A program made the position numbers and the translations under genes. A stretch of DNA of 64,000 nt from Azotobacter beijerinckii. GTDB taxonomy: Bacteria; Pseudomonadota; Gammaproteobacteria; Pseudomonadales; Pseudomonadaceae. Of this stretch, positions 10,833 through 20,875 are shown piece after piece. Location of the stretch: assembly GCF_900110885.1 (NCBI RefSeq), contig NZ_FOFJ01000005.1:69894-133893 (forward strand), read 5' to 3'. The notes under the pieces were generated by a model that saw nothing but the letters and a program-made list of their open reading frames with translations, was not told where the DNA came from and did no database searches. Positions within the stretch are counted from its first letter, which is position 1; every line of letters starts with the position of its first letter.

Positions 10833-11056
10833 ACGAAGCCAGCCAACAGAAACAAGGTGCGGGTCGTAATGAGCAAGGAAGGCCGGAAAGCGACCCGAAT
10901 CTTGCTCGTAAAGAAGGCCAGCACGAACAAGGAAGACACGCCGAGGGTAGCGGCCAGGCTCGACAAGGTCGAGAAGATCCAAGCCAGGCTAAGCAAGGGG
11001 GACAAGGCTCCAGCCAATCCAGGCCGGAAGGCCAGAACCAAAGCAAGAAACCTTAG
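10754..11056 (+). CDS. Hydrophilic Q/G/E-rich protein, unknown function
   Basis: This 100-residue low-complexity frame is rich in Q, G, E, K and S with repeated EQGR, ARQG and KQGG-like words and no hydrophobic core, like desiccation or stress hydrophilins. TAAGGGG lies about 10 bases before the ATG. It overlaps the end of the preceding KGG-like frame in another phase, so it may be the displaced C-terminal part of that gene rather than a separate gene. Confidence 0.4.
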   Translation: MATTRKPEDEKQGSQGNQREGAKGSVNEASQQKQGAGRNEQGRPESDPNLARKEGQHEQGRHAEGSGQARQGREDPSQAKQGGQGSSQSRPEGQNQSKKP

Positions 11057-11204
11057 CGACCTGCCTGCTTGACTCGTTTAGTCGATTTCGGAGTCCGAGG
11101 CTCCGATACTGAATCACCGTTCGACTCGATCTCGGTCATCTGAACCGAGCGGGGTCAACCACAAAGACCCATCTGCAAATACTGCACTCTGATGCGACGT
11201 GAAA

Positions 11205-11230
11205 AGGGGGGATTTATTCCCCCCTGTCTT
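11205..11230. terminator. Bidirectional terminator after the acyltransferase
   Basis: GGGGGGA at 11206-11212 pairs with TCCCCCC at 11218-11224. The flanks are A-rich on the left and T-rich on the right, so the hairpin can terminate in both directions. The stop codon of the leftward acyltransferase frame lies in the loop. Confidence 0.75.
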
Positions 11231-12297
11231 TATTTTCAATTAAACCAGAATGCAGGATATGATCTTGCCCAGCAGCCGTGGATACGGTTTCAAGCACTCG
11301 TCCGGAGTTAGAAGGCTTTTGGCCCTGATTGTTTGGGTTGCAGCTACGTCTCAGATCCTTCCTGATTTGGATTGCCGGCTTTTCAATGAATTGATAGCTT
11401 GCCCAAGCCAAGGTGATAGAGGTCATAATTAACGCAGTCATTTGAGAGGGAGATGATATGGAGAGTCCGAGCTCTTTCCAAATCCATAGTAATAAAAAAT
11501 GATTAAGAAATACGCCGTAGCTGATATTTCCAAGGGTCTGGTCAAGTTTGCCGTATTTTCTTTTTTTAATAGATAAATGATTGGCAAACCAAGCGCTACT
11601 CCGAGTAGTGTCTCTATGTTGTAGGGAGCTCGATAGGTGTTGAAAATAATGGTGGCGGCCAGGAGCGAGCAACATAGAGAGTAAGTGCTCAAGATGATCA
11701 GTTTTCCATACCTCCCTGCGTCGCAGAGGAAACTGCCTAATAGAAACATGAAAAGCGTTCCGGGCAAAAAACGGTAACCGAATAGGTTCGTGTCGATAAC
11801 TGTTGAGTAGGCAAATAGAAAAATAATTAATGAGATGGCAAGCGCCAAGTGGCGCAGCCTAAAGGCTACAAGGATTGGAATTGTCAGGTAGAAGCATGCT
11901 TCTAGCCCAAGTGACCACGCTGGTGGGATTATGACTCGGGCATTAAGGGTCTCGGTCATGTAAAAGTTTGCAGGTATTATAAGTACGTTCAGTATAATGC
12001 TTTCTAAGGTTGCTGAGTTGAATAGGGGGTCATCTATTCCTATGGTGAAGAAATAGGTTAGCGTCAAGGCAAGGTAGAATAAATATTGCGGTTGTAAGCG
12101 TAGCAGACGGTCTAGATAAAATGCTGGAATGTCCTGTGCATTTCGATAGTGTCCATTGATGAGCGCTGTCATCACGAAACCTGAAATCATCAGAAATGAG
12201 ATGACGGCAATCACACCTTCGTTAACTCCAAAGATACTTACCCCCCCATGTGGGAGATCGCGACCAGGAGTGCCAGAATGAGGCGGTATGTTCCCAT
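11214..12297 (-). pseudogene. Acyltransferase-3 family membrane protein, interrupted at two homopolymer tracts
   Basis: Three consecutive frames together spell an OafA/YrhL-type O-acyltransferase with about ten membrane segments. Starting at 12297, MGTYRLILALLVAISHMGG hits a stop straight after a G7 tract (C7 at 12241-12247). Frame 2 continues VSIFGVNEGVIAVISFLMIS to about 11570. At an A7 tract (T7 at 11561-11567) the match moves to a third frame with TLGNISYGVFLNHFLLLW and ASYQFIEKPA. One extra base in each tract would restore a protein of about 360 residues. Such enzymes acylate O-antigen or exopolysaccharide. The gene is clearly lower in GC than its flanks. Pseudogene, phase-variable gene and sequencing error are all possible. 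Confidence 0.8.
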
Positions 12298-12423
12298 GCT
12301 GCGTGAATCTCAAAAAGTTAGTGATGGGGGGATTCTAATCGGGTATGAGTTATTTACCTTTGAGTTTTTTCTTAGTTTCCACTTAGGAACTGAGATATCC
12401 CCACCAAGGGCGTCGGTATGGAG

Positions 12424-12444
12424 GAAAACGCTTCGCGTTTTTCC
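12424..12444. terminator. Hairpin downstream of msrQ
   Basis: AAAACGC at 12425-12431 pairs with GCGTTTT at 12435-12441 around a TTC loop, with extra A and T on both sides. It lies about 40 bp past the msrQ stop and has the A/T-flanked form of a bidirectional terminator. Confidence 0.5.
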
Positions 12445-12483
12445 CTCCTACGGCTGGTGTCGCCGAGTGAGGGCTGCGCTCGT

Positions 12484-13083
12484 TCAGGACGCCGCCCGTC
12501 CCCGGCCGAGCCGGCGGCCCACGCCGGGCAGGCGCAGCGCCAGGAGGAGCAGCGCCCAGACGCCATAGAGCGTCCACTGGCCGAGGTCCGAACGGACGAT
12601 CCACAGCATGTGCAGCAGTCCCAGGCCAAGGGCCGCATAGGCCAGGCGGTGCAGTTGCTTCCAGCGGCGGCCCAGGCGGCGCATGCTGAAGCGGTTCGAG
12701 GTGAGGGCGAGCGGCAGCAGGCTGCACCAGGCCAGCGCGCCGACCAGGATGTAGGGACGCTTGCGCAGCTCGTCGCCGAGCAGGGCGAAATCCAGCCCCA
12801 GGACGACGAGCAGGTAGACGGAGAGGTGCAGGCAGGCATAGGCGAAGCACCACAGGCCGAGCTGGCGGCGCACCAGCGCCCAGCCGCTCCAGTGCGTGGC
12901 CCGCTGCAGCGGGGTCAGGCAGAGGGTCAGCAGCAGCAGGACCAGGCTGCCCTGGCCGAGGCGTTCGAGCAGCACCTTGCCGGGGTCCGGGCCGAGGGCG
13001 AAGGTCCAGGCTTGGTACAGCCAGTACGGTGGCGGCAGCAGGGCCGCGACGAAGACGCCGCAGCGCCAGAACGGATGTTTCAT
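12484..13083 (-). CDS. msrQ: Haem membrane subunit of the MsrPQ methionine sulfoxide reductase
   Basis: This 199-residue protein has about six membrane segments and the histidines expected for b-type haem in the YedZ/MsrQ family (WSGWALVRRQLGLWCFAYACLH and WKQLHRLAYAALGLGLLHML). It passes quinol electrons across the inner membrane to MsrP. It starts 2 bp after the msrP stop, so the two are cotranscribed. Length is usual for the family. Confidence 0.92.
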   Translation of the reverse strand: MKHPFWRCGVFVAALLPPPYWLYQAWTFALGPDPGKVLLERLGQGSLVLLLLTLCLTPLQRATHWSGWALVRRQLGLWCFAYACLHLSVYLLVVLGLDFALLGDELRKRPYILVGALAWCSLLPLALTSNRFSMRRLGRRWKQLHRLAYAALGLGLLHMLWIVRSDLGQWTLYGVWALLLLALRLPGVGRRLGRGRAAS

Positions 13084-13085
13084 GG

Positions 13086-14099
13086 TCAGTAGTCCCGGGT
13101 CAGGTCCATGCCGGCGTAGAGGCCGGCGACTTCTTCGGCGTAGCCGTTGAACGGCAGGGTGTCGCGCAGGTTGGGGCTGAACAGGCTGCTGGGCAGGCGC
13201 CGCTCGCGCTTCTGGGTCCAGCGCGGGTGATCCACTCCGGGGTTGACGTTGGCATAGAAGCCGTATTCGCCGGGTGCCCGCCGGTTCCAGGTGGCATAAG
13301 GTTGCTGCTCGGTGAGGCTGATGCGGACGATCGACTTGATGCTCTTGAAGCCGTACTTCCAAGGCACCACCAAACGCAGCGGCGCGCCGTTCTGGTTGGG
13401 CAGCACACGGCCGTACATGCCGACGGCGAGAAGGGTCAGCGGGTGCATCGCCTCGTCGATCCGCAGGCCTTCCCGGTACGGCCAGTCGAGCAGGGCGAAA
13501 TGCGAGCGCTGCCCCGGCATGTGTTCGGGATCGACCAGCGTCTCGAAGGCCACGTAGCGGGCCTTGCCGGTCGGTTCGACGCGCGTGAGCAGGTCGGCGA
13601 GGGGAAGGCCCAGCCAGGGGATCACCATCGACCAGGCTTCCACGCAGCGCAGGCGGTAGATGCGCTCCTCCAGCGCGTGCGGGCGGATCAGGTCCTCCAG
13701 GGCGTACTGGCCCGGCTTGCCGACCTCGCCGTCGATGCGCACCGTCCAGGGTTCGGTGGGCAGCTGGCCGGCGTTCGCCGCCGGATCGCCCTTGTCCGGG
13801 CCGAACTCGTAGAAGTTGTTGTAGTGGCTGGCGTCGCGATAGGGCGTGATGGCCTCGCCCGGCGCCTCGACCGCCTGCCAGCGGGTGTCGGGCAGCTTCT
13901 GCGCGAACCAGGCGGGCGGCCGGCCCGGCTCTACGCCTGGGTAGCGCGGGGCGTCGTCGGCCAGGGCCCAGGCGGGCAGGGCGGCGGCGCCCAGCGCCGT
14001 GCCGGCGACGCCAAGGAAGCGCCGGCGCGACAGGTAGACGGACTCCGGGGTGATCTCGGAGGAGGGGCAGTGCGAACGGGGCGGGATCTGGATCAGCAT
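13086..14099 (-). CDS. msrP: Periplasmic methionine sulfoxide reductase, molybdopterin subunit
   Basis: This 337-residue protein has a Tat signal with [10 protein letters not shown] near residues 24-33 and the sulfite-oxidase fold of MsrP/YedY. The segment [16 protein letters not shown] contains the cysteine that ligates molybdenum. It reduces methionine sulfoxide in periplasmic proteins, using electrons from MsrQ. It is preceded by an ECF-type promoter motif at 14158-14182 and follows a sigma/anti-sigma pair, which suggests induction by oxidants such as hypochlorite. Confidence 0.94.
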   Translation of the reverse strand: MLIQIPPRSHCPSSEITPESVYLSRRRFLGVAGTALGAAALPAWALADDAPRYPGVEPGRPPAWFAQKLPDTRWQAVEAPGEAITPYRDASHYNNFYEFGPDKGDPAANAGQLPTEPWTVRIDGEVGKPGQYALEDLIRPHALEERIYRLRCVEAWSMVIPWLGLPLADLLTRVEPTGKARYVAFETLVDPEHMPGQRSHFALLDWPYREGLRIDEAMHPLTLLAVGMYGRVLPNQNGAPLRLVVPWKYGFKSIKSIVRISLTEQQPYATWNRRAPGEYGFYANVNPGVDHPRWTQKRERRLPSSLFSPNLRDTLPFNGYAEEVAGLYAGMDLTRDY

Positions 14100-14157
14100 G
14101 GTCGTCTCTCGGGGCGGTCGCGGACTCCGGCGCGCGGCTAGCGGCCGGCGAGAGTTG

Positions 14158-14182
14158 GATGGAACGGGCCGGGAAATGTTAC
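14158..14182 (-). promoter_or_regulatory. Candidate ECF promoter before msrP
   Basis: On the minus strand GTAACA (14177-14182) is followed after exactly 16 bases by ATCC (ATC at 14158-14160). The same GTAACA-N16-ATC arrangement occurs upstream of the adjacent sigma factor gene at 15148-15172. The spacing and the shared -35-like element suit an ECF sigma factor. The site is about 58 bp upstream of the msrP start. Confidence 0.5.
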
Positions 14183-14201
14183 AGCGGCCGACGTGTCGCG
14201 A

Positions 14202-14438
14202 TCAGTCCTTGGTTTCGCCCTGGCGCCGGCGAATCGCCGCGAGGATCGCCGGGGCCTCCGGCTCGTCCTCCAGCGGCAGCCGCCGCAGGGTCTCGGCGGT
14301 CAGCCGCAACTGCCCGAGGTAGCGGCGGCAGTGGGGGCAGAGGCCGAGGTGGGCGAGGACTGCCAGACGCGTCCCGAAGCTCAGCCGCCGGTCGACGATT
14401 TCCGAGCCGAGCTCGCTGACCTGCCGGCATTTCAGCAT
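14202..14438 (-). CDS. Zinc-finger anti-sigma factor
   Basis: This 78-residue soluble protein has an early cysteine (MLKC) and the H-x3-C-x2-C motif in HLGLCPHC at about residues 30-37, the signature of zf-HC2 anti-sigma proteins. These bind and silence an ECF sigma factor, and thiol oxidation can release zinc and the sigma factor. No membrane segment is visible, so sensing is probably cytoplasmic. Its start overlaps the sigma gene by 7 bp, indicating translational coupling. Confidence 0.85.
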   Translation of the reverse strand: MLKCRQVSELGSEIVDRRLSFGTRLAVLAHLGLCPHCRRYLGQLRLTAETLRRLPLEDEPEAPAILAAIRRRQGETKD

Positions 14439-15037
14439 GTTCCTTCCTCCTCGAAATGTTCCAGCATGGCCTGCAGGCGCTGGCGCGCGCGATGCAGCAG
14501 GACCCGCACGTTACCCGCGGTCAGGCCCAGGGTTTCGGCGATCTCGGCGAACTCCAGCCCGGCCAGCTCGCGCATCGTCACCACCGCCTGCTGGTCGGCG
14601 GGCAGGCGGTGCAGGTGCTTGCGGATGCATGTGTGCAGTTCGGCCTCGGTGAGCAGCGCCTCCGGGGTGTCGTGATGCCAGGGCAGCGGCGGCCGGGCCC
14701 ATTCGCCCGCCGCGTCGAAGCGCCCGGCCAGCGGCGAGCCGGAATCCTCGCCCCAGCCCTCCCAGGACAGCTCGCGCCTGCGCTGGCGCAGCAGGCTCCG
14801 CGCCTCGTTGAGGGCGATGCGCGCCAGCCAGGTGCGCAGCCGCGAGCGGCCCTCGAAGGTGCCGATGGCGGCGAAGGCCCTGATCCAGGTTTCCTGGGCC
14901 ACGTCGGCGGCGAGGTCCGCGCCGACCAGCGGGGCCGCCATGGCGATCAGGAAGCGGTGGTGGGTGCGGATCGCGGCCTCGCAGGCGCCGCTTTCGCCGC
15001 GCCGTAGGCCTTCGATCAGTTGTCGTTCTGCGTCCAT
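14432..15037 (-). CDS. ECF-type RNA polymerase sigma factor
   Basis: This 201-residue sigma-70 family protein has region 2 ([36 protein letters not shown]) and region 4 ([44 protein letters not shown]), and lacks regions 1 and 3 as ECF factors do. I chose the ATG at 15037; the frame stays open further upstream without similarity. Order with the anti-sigma gene and msrPQ suggests an oxidative-stress regulon. A matching promoter motif upstream suggests autoregulation. Confidence 0.9.
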   Translation of the reverse strand: MDAERQLIEGLRRGESGACEAAIRTHHRFLIAMAAPLVGADLAADVAQETWIRAFAAIGTFEGRSRLRTWLARIALNEARSLLRQRRRELSWEGWGEDSGSPLAGRFDAAGEWARPPLPWHHDTPEALLTEAELHTCIRKHLHRLPADQQAVVTMRELAGLEFAEIAETLGLTAGNVRVLLHRARQRLQAMLEHFEEEGTC

Positions 15038-15147
15038 GGTCGTCCTGCGTTCGGCGTCGTGCCCGAGGATAGCCGCAGCGCTTGGCGACCAGCCAGTCGA
15101 GGGCGCCGGCGAGCGGCCTGGGTGCCGTGGGGCAGGGGCAGCGTTCC

Positions 15148-15172
15148 GATGCGCCGGCGCCGGTTTTGTTAC
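15148..15172 (-). promoter_or_regulatory. Candidate autoregulated ECF promoter before the sigma factor gene
   Basis: GTAACA (15167-15172) is followed after 16 bases by ATCGGAAC (ATC at 15148-15150) on the minus strand. This repeats the motif before msrP with identical spacing. It lies about 111 bp upstream of the sigma factor start. Confidence 0.5.
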
Positions 15173-15245
15173 CGCGTTCCGCGCCATTCGTCGGCACCGG
15201 TGTGGAGCAGGGCTAGACTTCCTTGGACGACAGGGAGGAAGGCTC

Positions 15246-16010
15246 ATGCAGATCAGGGACAGCGTGTGCGTGGTGACCGGCGGGGGTTCCGGGCTGGGGG
15301 CGGCAACGGCACGGATGATCGTCGAGCGGGGCGGCAAGGTGGTGCTGGCGGACGTCAACCGCGAGGCCGGCGCCGCGGTGGCCTGCGACCTGGGCGAGCG
15401 CGCCCGCTTCGTCGCGACCGACGTGACCAGCGCCGACAGCGCCCGCGCCTGCTTCGCCGCCGCGGTCGGCATGGGCACCCTGCGCGGCCTGGTGAACTGC
15501 GCCGGCGTCGCCCCGGCGGAGAAGCTGGTCGGGCGCGAGGGGCCGCATGCGCTGGAGACCTTCGCGCGCACCCTCAACATCAACCTGCTGGGCAGCTTCA
15601 ACATGATCCGCCTGGCCGCCGAGATCATGAGTGCCGGCGAGCCGGACGCCTCGGGCGAGCGCGGGGTGATCGTCAGCACCGCCTCGGTGGCGGCCTTCGA
15701 GGGGCAGATCGGCCAGGCCGCCTATGCCGCTTCCAAGGGCGGCGTGGTGGCGATGACCCTGCCGATCGCCCGCGAGCTGTGCCGCTACGGTATCCGCGTC
15801 ATGGCCATCGCTCCGGGGATCATGGAGACGCCGATGCTGCTCGGCATGCCCGGCGAACTCCGGGATTCGCTGGCCCGGATGGTGCCCTTTCCGAACCGCC
15901 TGGGCCGGCCGGGCGAGTATGCCGCCCTGGTGGAGCACATCTTCGCCAACCAGTACCTGAACGGCGAGGTCATCCGCCTGGACGGCGCCATCCGCATGGC
16001 CGCCCGCTAG
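15246..16010 (+). CDS. Short-chain dehydrogenase, probable 3-hydroxyacyl-CoA dehydrogenase
   Basis: This 254-residue SDR enzyme has the NAD-binding TGGGSGLG near residue 11, NCAGVAP, the catalytic serine in [15 protein letters not shown] and the YAASK tyrosine-lysine pair. The closest type is HSD10-like 3-hydroxy-2-methylbutyryl/3-hydroxyacyl-CoA dehydrogenase ([22 protein letters not shown]). A thiolase follows 144 bp later, so both probably act in one beta-oxidation or branched-chain degradation route. GGGAGGA lies before the ATG. Confidence 0.87.
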   Translation: MQIRDSVCVVTGGGSGLGAATARMIVERGGKVVLADVNREAGAAVACDLGERARFVATDVTSADSARACFAAAVGMGTLRGLVNCAGVAPAEKLVGREGPHALETFARTLNINLLGSFNMIRLAAEIMSAGEPDASGERGVIVSTASVAAFEGQIGQAAYAASKGGVVAMTLPIARELCRYGIRVMAIAPGIMETPMLLGMPGELRDSLARMVPFPNRLGRPGEYAALVEHIFANQYLNGEVIRLDGAIRMAAR

Positions 16011-16154
16011 CCCGCCGGGGAGTTCCTGTCTTGCCAACGTGGTCGGTTGGCCTGCCCGGGGTGGGCGTGCGAGCGCCTCGTCCCCACGCCTCTTCCCACC
16101 GGGAGAGGCTGCCAAGGGCTGGCTCCGACCCTTCATTTCATCAGCGAGGGTGCC

Positions 16155-17342
16155 ATGTCCCACGATCCGGTTGTCATCGTTTCCGCCGCCCGCACGCCGC
16201 TCGGCGGCTTCCAGGGCGAACTCTCCAGCCTGAGCGCCCCGCAGCTGGGCGGCGTCGCCGTGCGGGCGGCGCTGGAGCGCGCCGGCCTTCCCGGCGAGCG
16301 GGTGCAGGAGCTGATTCTCGGCTGCGTGCTGCCCGCCGGCCTCGGCCAGGCGCCGGCCCGCCAGGCGGCGATTGAGGCCGGCCTGCCGCTGTCGGTCGGC
16401 TGCACCACGGTCAACAAGGTCTGCGGTTCGGGGATGAAGGCCGCGATGCTGGCCCACGATCTGCTGCTCGCCGGCACGGCCGAGGTCATGCTGGCCGGCG
16501 GCATGGAGTCGATGAGCAACGCGCCGTACCTGATGCCCGGCGCACGCGGCGGCTACCGCCTCGGCCACCGGCAGGTGCTCGACCACATGTTCTTCGACGG
16601 CCTGGAGGACGCCTACTTCGACCGCGGCCGGCTGATGGGCACCTTTGCCGAGGACTGTGCGGCCAGCTACGGCTTCACCCGGGAGGAGCAGGACGCCTGG
16701 GCCATGACCTCGACGAGCCGTGCCCGGGCGGCCATCGAGTCCGGCGCCTTCGCCTGGGAGATCGTCCCGGTGAAGCTCGCCGGGCGCAAGGGCAAGATTG
16801 TCCTCGAGCACGACGAGCAGCCGCCGAAGGCCCGGCTGGAGCGGATTCCCGAACTCAAGCCAGCCTTTCGCGAGGGCGGCACGGTGACCGCGGCCAACTC
16901 CAGCTCGATCGCCGACGGTGCCGCCGCGCTGCTGCTGATGCGCCGCTCCACGGCCGGGCGGCTCGGACTCGCGCCGCTGGCGACCGTCGTCGGCCATGCC
17001 AGCCATGCCCACGAGCCGCGCCTATTCCCCACCGCGCCGGTCGGCGCCATGCGGCGGATGCTGGAGCGGGCCGGCTGGACGACCGGCGACGTCGACCTGT
17101 GGGAGATCAACGAGGCTTTCGCGGTGGTGACTCTGGCGGCGATCCGCGACCTGGAACTCGATCCGGGCCGGGTGAACGTCCACGGCGGCGCCTGCGCGCT
17201 GGGGCATCCGATCGGCGCTTCCGGCGCGCGGATCCTAGTCAGCCTGCTCGGCGCCCTGCGGCGCAGCGGCGGGCGGCGCGGGATCGCCAGCCTGTGCATC
17301 GGCGGCGGCGAGGCGACGGCGATCGCCGTGGAAATGGCCTGA
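16155..17342 (+). CDS. Acetyl-CoA acyltransferase (thiolase)
   Basis: This 395-residue thiolase has the acyl-carrying cysteine in VNKVCGSGMKA near residue 90, NEAFAV, the histidine in GGACALGHPIGASGAR, and the second cysteine in LCIGGGEA. It condenses or cleaves acetyl-CoA and 3-ketoacyl-CoA. It follows the SDR gene, consistent with a short catabolic operon. The ATG at 16155 gives the standard family N-terminus. Confidence 0.92.
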   Translation: MSHDPVVIVSAARTPLGGFQGELSSLSAPQLGGVAVRAALERAGLPGERVQELILGCVLPAGLGQAPARQAAIEAGLPLSVGCTTVNKVCGSGMKAAMLAHDLLLAGTAEVMLAGGMESMSNAPYLMPGARGGYRLGHRQVLDHMFFDGLEDAYFDRGRLMGTFAEDCAASYGFTREEQDAWAMTSTSRARAAIESGAFAWEIVPVKLAGRKGKIVLEHDEQPPKARLERIPELKPAFREGGTVTAANSSSIADGAAALLLMRRSTAGRLGLAPLATVVGHASHAHEPRLFPTAPVGAMRRMLERAGWTTGDVDLWEINEAFAVVTLAAIRDLELDPGRVNVHGGACALGHPIGASGARILVSLLGALRRSGGRRGIASLCIGGGEATAIAVEMA

Positions 17343-17343
17343 C

Positions 17344-17370
17344 GGGCGGGAGCCTGGCGCTCCCGCCCTT
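17344..17370 (+). terminator. Terminator between thiolase and KGG gene
   Basis: GGGCGGGAGC pairs perfectly with GCTCCCGCCC around a five-base loop, starting 1 bp after the thiolase stop. It lies between convergent genes and can serve both. The T-tract is weak (TTGCG). Confidence 0.65.
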
Positions 17371-17376
17371 GCGGCG

Positions 17377-17547
17377 TCAGTGCCGACCGCCGCCGTGGCT
17401 GTTGCGGCCCCCCTTGCGCCCGGCCTCGGAGGCCTTCTTCGGATCGTTGGCGAAGTTGCCGCCGCTGTTGTGCCCGCCCTTGCGGCCGGCAGCGGCGGCC
17501 CGTTCGGGATCGTTGGCGAAGTTGCCGGGATTGGCGTGTTTGGACAT
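17377..17547 (-). CDS. KGG-repeat general stress protein
   Basis: This 56-residue protein carries two copies of the KGG repeat: NPGNFANDPERAAAAGRKGG at residues 6-25 and GGNFANDPKKASEAGRKGG at 29-47. This is the pattern of E. coli YciG and other stress-induced small proteins of unknown mechanism. GGAGAGAGG lies before the ATG. A candidate AlgU/RpoE-type promoter lies about 60 bp upstream. Confidence 0.85.
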   Translation of the reverse strand: MSKHANPGNFANDPERAAAAGRKGGHNSGGNFANDPKKASEAGRKGGRNSHGGGRH

Positions 17548-17606
17548 GGCCTCTCTCCTTGCGTGCTGATGGGTCGGCAGGCCGGACGTGCATCCGCCTG
17601 CTCAGT

Positions 17607-17634
17607 TACTGAGAGAAGCCTATCGGCAGAGTTC
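17607..17634 (-). promoter_or_regulatory. Possible AlgU (RpoE-like) promoter of the KGG gene
   Basis: On the minus strand GGAACTC with core 17629-17634 is followed after 16 bases by TCAGTA (17607-17612). The -35 fits the AlgU consensus GAACTT well; the -10 fits only partly. The placement before a stress gene makes it plausible. Confidence 0.35.
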
Positions 17635-17840
17635 CGGTCTTTCCGGCGAAGGGTCGGGCAGCGGATGAACGGTAGGAGGGGCTCGACGGGCGGTCGCCCG
17701 GCCATTGGGCCGCGGGATCAGGGCCGACGGTGGAAAGCGTTTCGCGGTTTCCCAGCCGACGCAAAGTCGCTTGGGGGTGGTTGCAGGTTATTCGAAGGCT
17801 TCCACAGGCCTGCGTGGAAGCCCGGAGCGGTGGGGACGGT

Positions 17841-18002
17841 CTACTTGCTCAGCCGCCAGGTACGTCTTGGCTTGTCCGAGCGCGACAGGCGCCAGTCGCC
17901 CTGGAGGCGTGGCAGGACGAGGTCCGGCAGGTCTTCGCAGCTATGGATTTCCAGCCCGGGTTCGAGGTGCTTCTTCGGGTCGAGCGCGGTGTTTTTCTTC
18001 AT
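17841..18002 (-). CDS. Small conserved-looking protein, unknown function
   Basis: This 53-residue basic protein starts MKKNTALDPKKHLEPG and ends in RPRRTWRLSK-like sequence. AGGTGA precedes the ATG at 18002; the frame is open further upstream but without a better start. No domain is recognised and there are no cysteines suggesting metal binding beyond one. The 293 bp to its left hold only the promoter of the KGG gene. Confidence 0.5.
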   Translation of the reverse strand: MKKNTALDPKKHLEPGLEIHSCEDLPDLVLPRLQGDWRLSRSDKPRRTWRLSK

Positions 18003-18156
18003 GTTGTTCACCTGTGGTTGCCCAATGGTTAGCTGACTCTTGTTTTTCTGTTTAGCGGTCGGGGAGTCGCTTGTCAAAGGGCGCTTGATCGGCGTGCAGG
18101 GGCAGGGCCGGCGGCGGGAGCCGCCGGCCCGGTTCACAGGATCGGCCGCCGCCGCT

Positions 18157-19281
18157 TCAGCCGCGGTAGTAGCGCTGGGCCACGAAGGGCGTTCTGGCGA
18201 CCTTCATGGCCACGCGCTTGCCGCGCACGATGGCCCAGACCGGGGTGTCCAGGGCGCTGTGGGCGCTGTCGAGATAGCCCATCGCCACCGGTGCGCCGAG
18301 GCTCGGGCCGAAGCCGCCGCTGGTCACCTGGCCGATGGGGGTGCCGTCGGCATCGACGATCTCCGCGCCCTCGCGCACCGGCACGCGCTCCAGAGGCAGC
18401 AGGCCGACGCGCTTGCGCGCCACGCCTTCCCGCTGCTGGGCGAAGATCCGCTGCGCGCCGGGGAAGCCGCCTGCGCGTGCGCCGCCTTCGCGGCGGACCT
18501 TGGAGATGGCCCACTGCAGGCTGGCCTCGACGGGGGTGGTGGCGGTGTTCATGTCGTGGCCGTAGAGGCACAGGCCGGCCTCCAGGCGCAGCGAGTCGCG
18601 GGCGCCGAGACCGATGGCCTGGACTTCCGGCTCGGCGAGCAGGGCGCGGGCGAGTTTCTCGGCGTGCTCGACCGGCACGGAGATCTCGAAGCCGTCCTCG
18701 CCGGTGTAGCCGGAGCGGCTGACAAAGCAGTCGATGCCGAGCAGTTCGACGCGGGCGAAGCGCATGAAGGTCATCTGCGCCACCGAGGGCGCCAGGCGGG
18801 CCAGCACGTCCACCGCCTTGAGGCCCTGCAGGGCGAGCAGGGCGCGGGACTCGAACAGCGACTCGATCTCGCACTGTCCGCCGAGGTGCCGGCGCAGGTG
18901 GGCCAGGTCCTGTTCCTTGCAAGCGGCGTTGACCACCAGGAACAGGCTGTCTTCGTCGAGGCGGGCGACCATCAGGTCGTCGAGGATGCCGCCGTTGTCG
19001 TCGGTGAACAGGGCGTAGCGCTGCAGACCCACCGGCAGGTCGCGGATGTCCACCGGCACCAGGCTTTCCAGGGCGGCGGCGGCCCCGGCGCCGCGCAGGA
19101 CGATCTGGCCCATGTGCGAGACGTCGAACAGCCCGGCCTGGTCGCGGCAGTGCAGGTGCTCCTTGAGGATGCCCGGCGGGTACTGCACCGGCATCTCGTA
19201 GCCGGCGAAGGGCACCATGCGCGCGCCCAGTTCGAGGTGCAGGGCGTGGAGCGGCGTGCGGGCAAGGGTTTCGGGGGTCAT
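18157..19281 (-). CDS. gcvT: Glycine cleavage system aminomethyltransferase (T protein)
   Basis: This 374-residue tetrahydrofolate-dependent aminomethyltransferase shows [21 protein letters not shown] and [14 protein letters not shown], all conserved in GcvT. It transfers the methylene group of glycine to THF, releasing ammonia, together with GcvP, GcvH and Lpd, which are not in the window. It lies downstream of sdaA on the same strand. A hairpin separates the two and may set their ratio. Confidence 0.94.
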   Translation of the reverse strand: MTPETLARTPLHALHLELGARMVPFAGYEMPVQYPPGILKEHLHCRDQAGLFDVSHMGQIVLRGAGAAAALESLVPVDIRDLPVGLQRYALFTDDNGGILDDLMVARLDEDSLFLVVNAACKEQDLAHLRRHLGGQCEIESLFESRALLALQGLKAVDVLARLAPSVAQMTFMRFARVELLGIDCFVSRSGYTGEDGFEISVPVEHAEKLARALLAEPEVQAIGLGARDSLRLEAGLCLYGHDMNTATTPVEASLQWAISKVRREGGARAGGFPGAQRIFAQQREGVARKRVGLLPLERVPVREGAEIVDADGTPIGQVTSGGFGPSLGAPVAMGYLDSAHSALDTPVWAIVRGKRVAMKVARTPFVAQRYYRG

Positions 19282-19302
19282 GCGGGTCTCCTGGAAAATG
19301 AC

Positions 19303-19329
19303 GGAGAGGGGCGCTTGCGGCCCCTCTCC
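19303..19329 (-). terminator. Hairpin between sdaA and gcvT
   Basis: GGAGAGGGGC at 19303-19312 pairs perfectly with GCCCCTCTCC at 19320-19329 around a seven-base loop. On the minus strand it is followed by GTCATTTTCC. It sits 22 bp before the gcvT start, so it is an attenuator or message-stabilising hairpin rather than a simple operon end. Confidence 0.45.
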
Positions 19330-19405
19330 CTGGTCCTCTGCCCAAGGGGCGAGGGAATTGCTGTGGCGGCGGTGCCGTCGGCCTTTGTCCCGCCGGGGTG
19401 GGAGG

Positions 19406-20773
<1,368 letters not shown>

Positions 20774-20875
20774 GGTCGAACTCGGGAACGGCGGGGTTCT
20801 GTGTTCAGTCTAGACCGGGCCGCCCGGTCGAGGAGGCAGTGCGGCAGGAGGATCGGGCTGGCGTCCTCTGTCGGG

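Noticed and set aside
12438..12483. A possible small gene between the acyltransferase and msrQ
   Set aside because: The stretch is short and carries a terminator-like hairpin; no start with a ribosome site was found.
14200..14430. An 83-codon antisense frame overlapping the anti-sigma gene
   Set aside because: The anti-sigma frame has the zinc motif and is coupled to the sigma gene; the other is a shadow.
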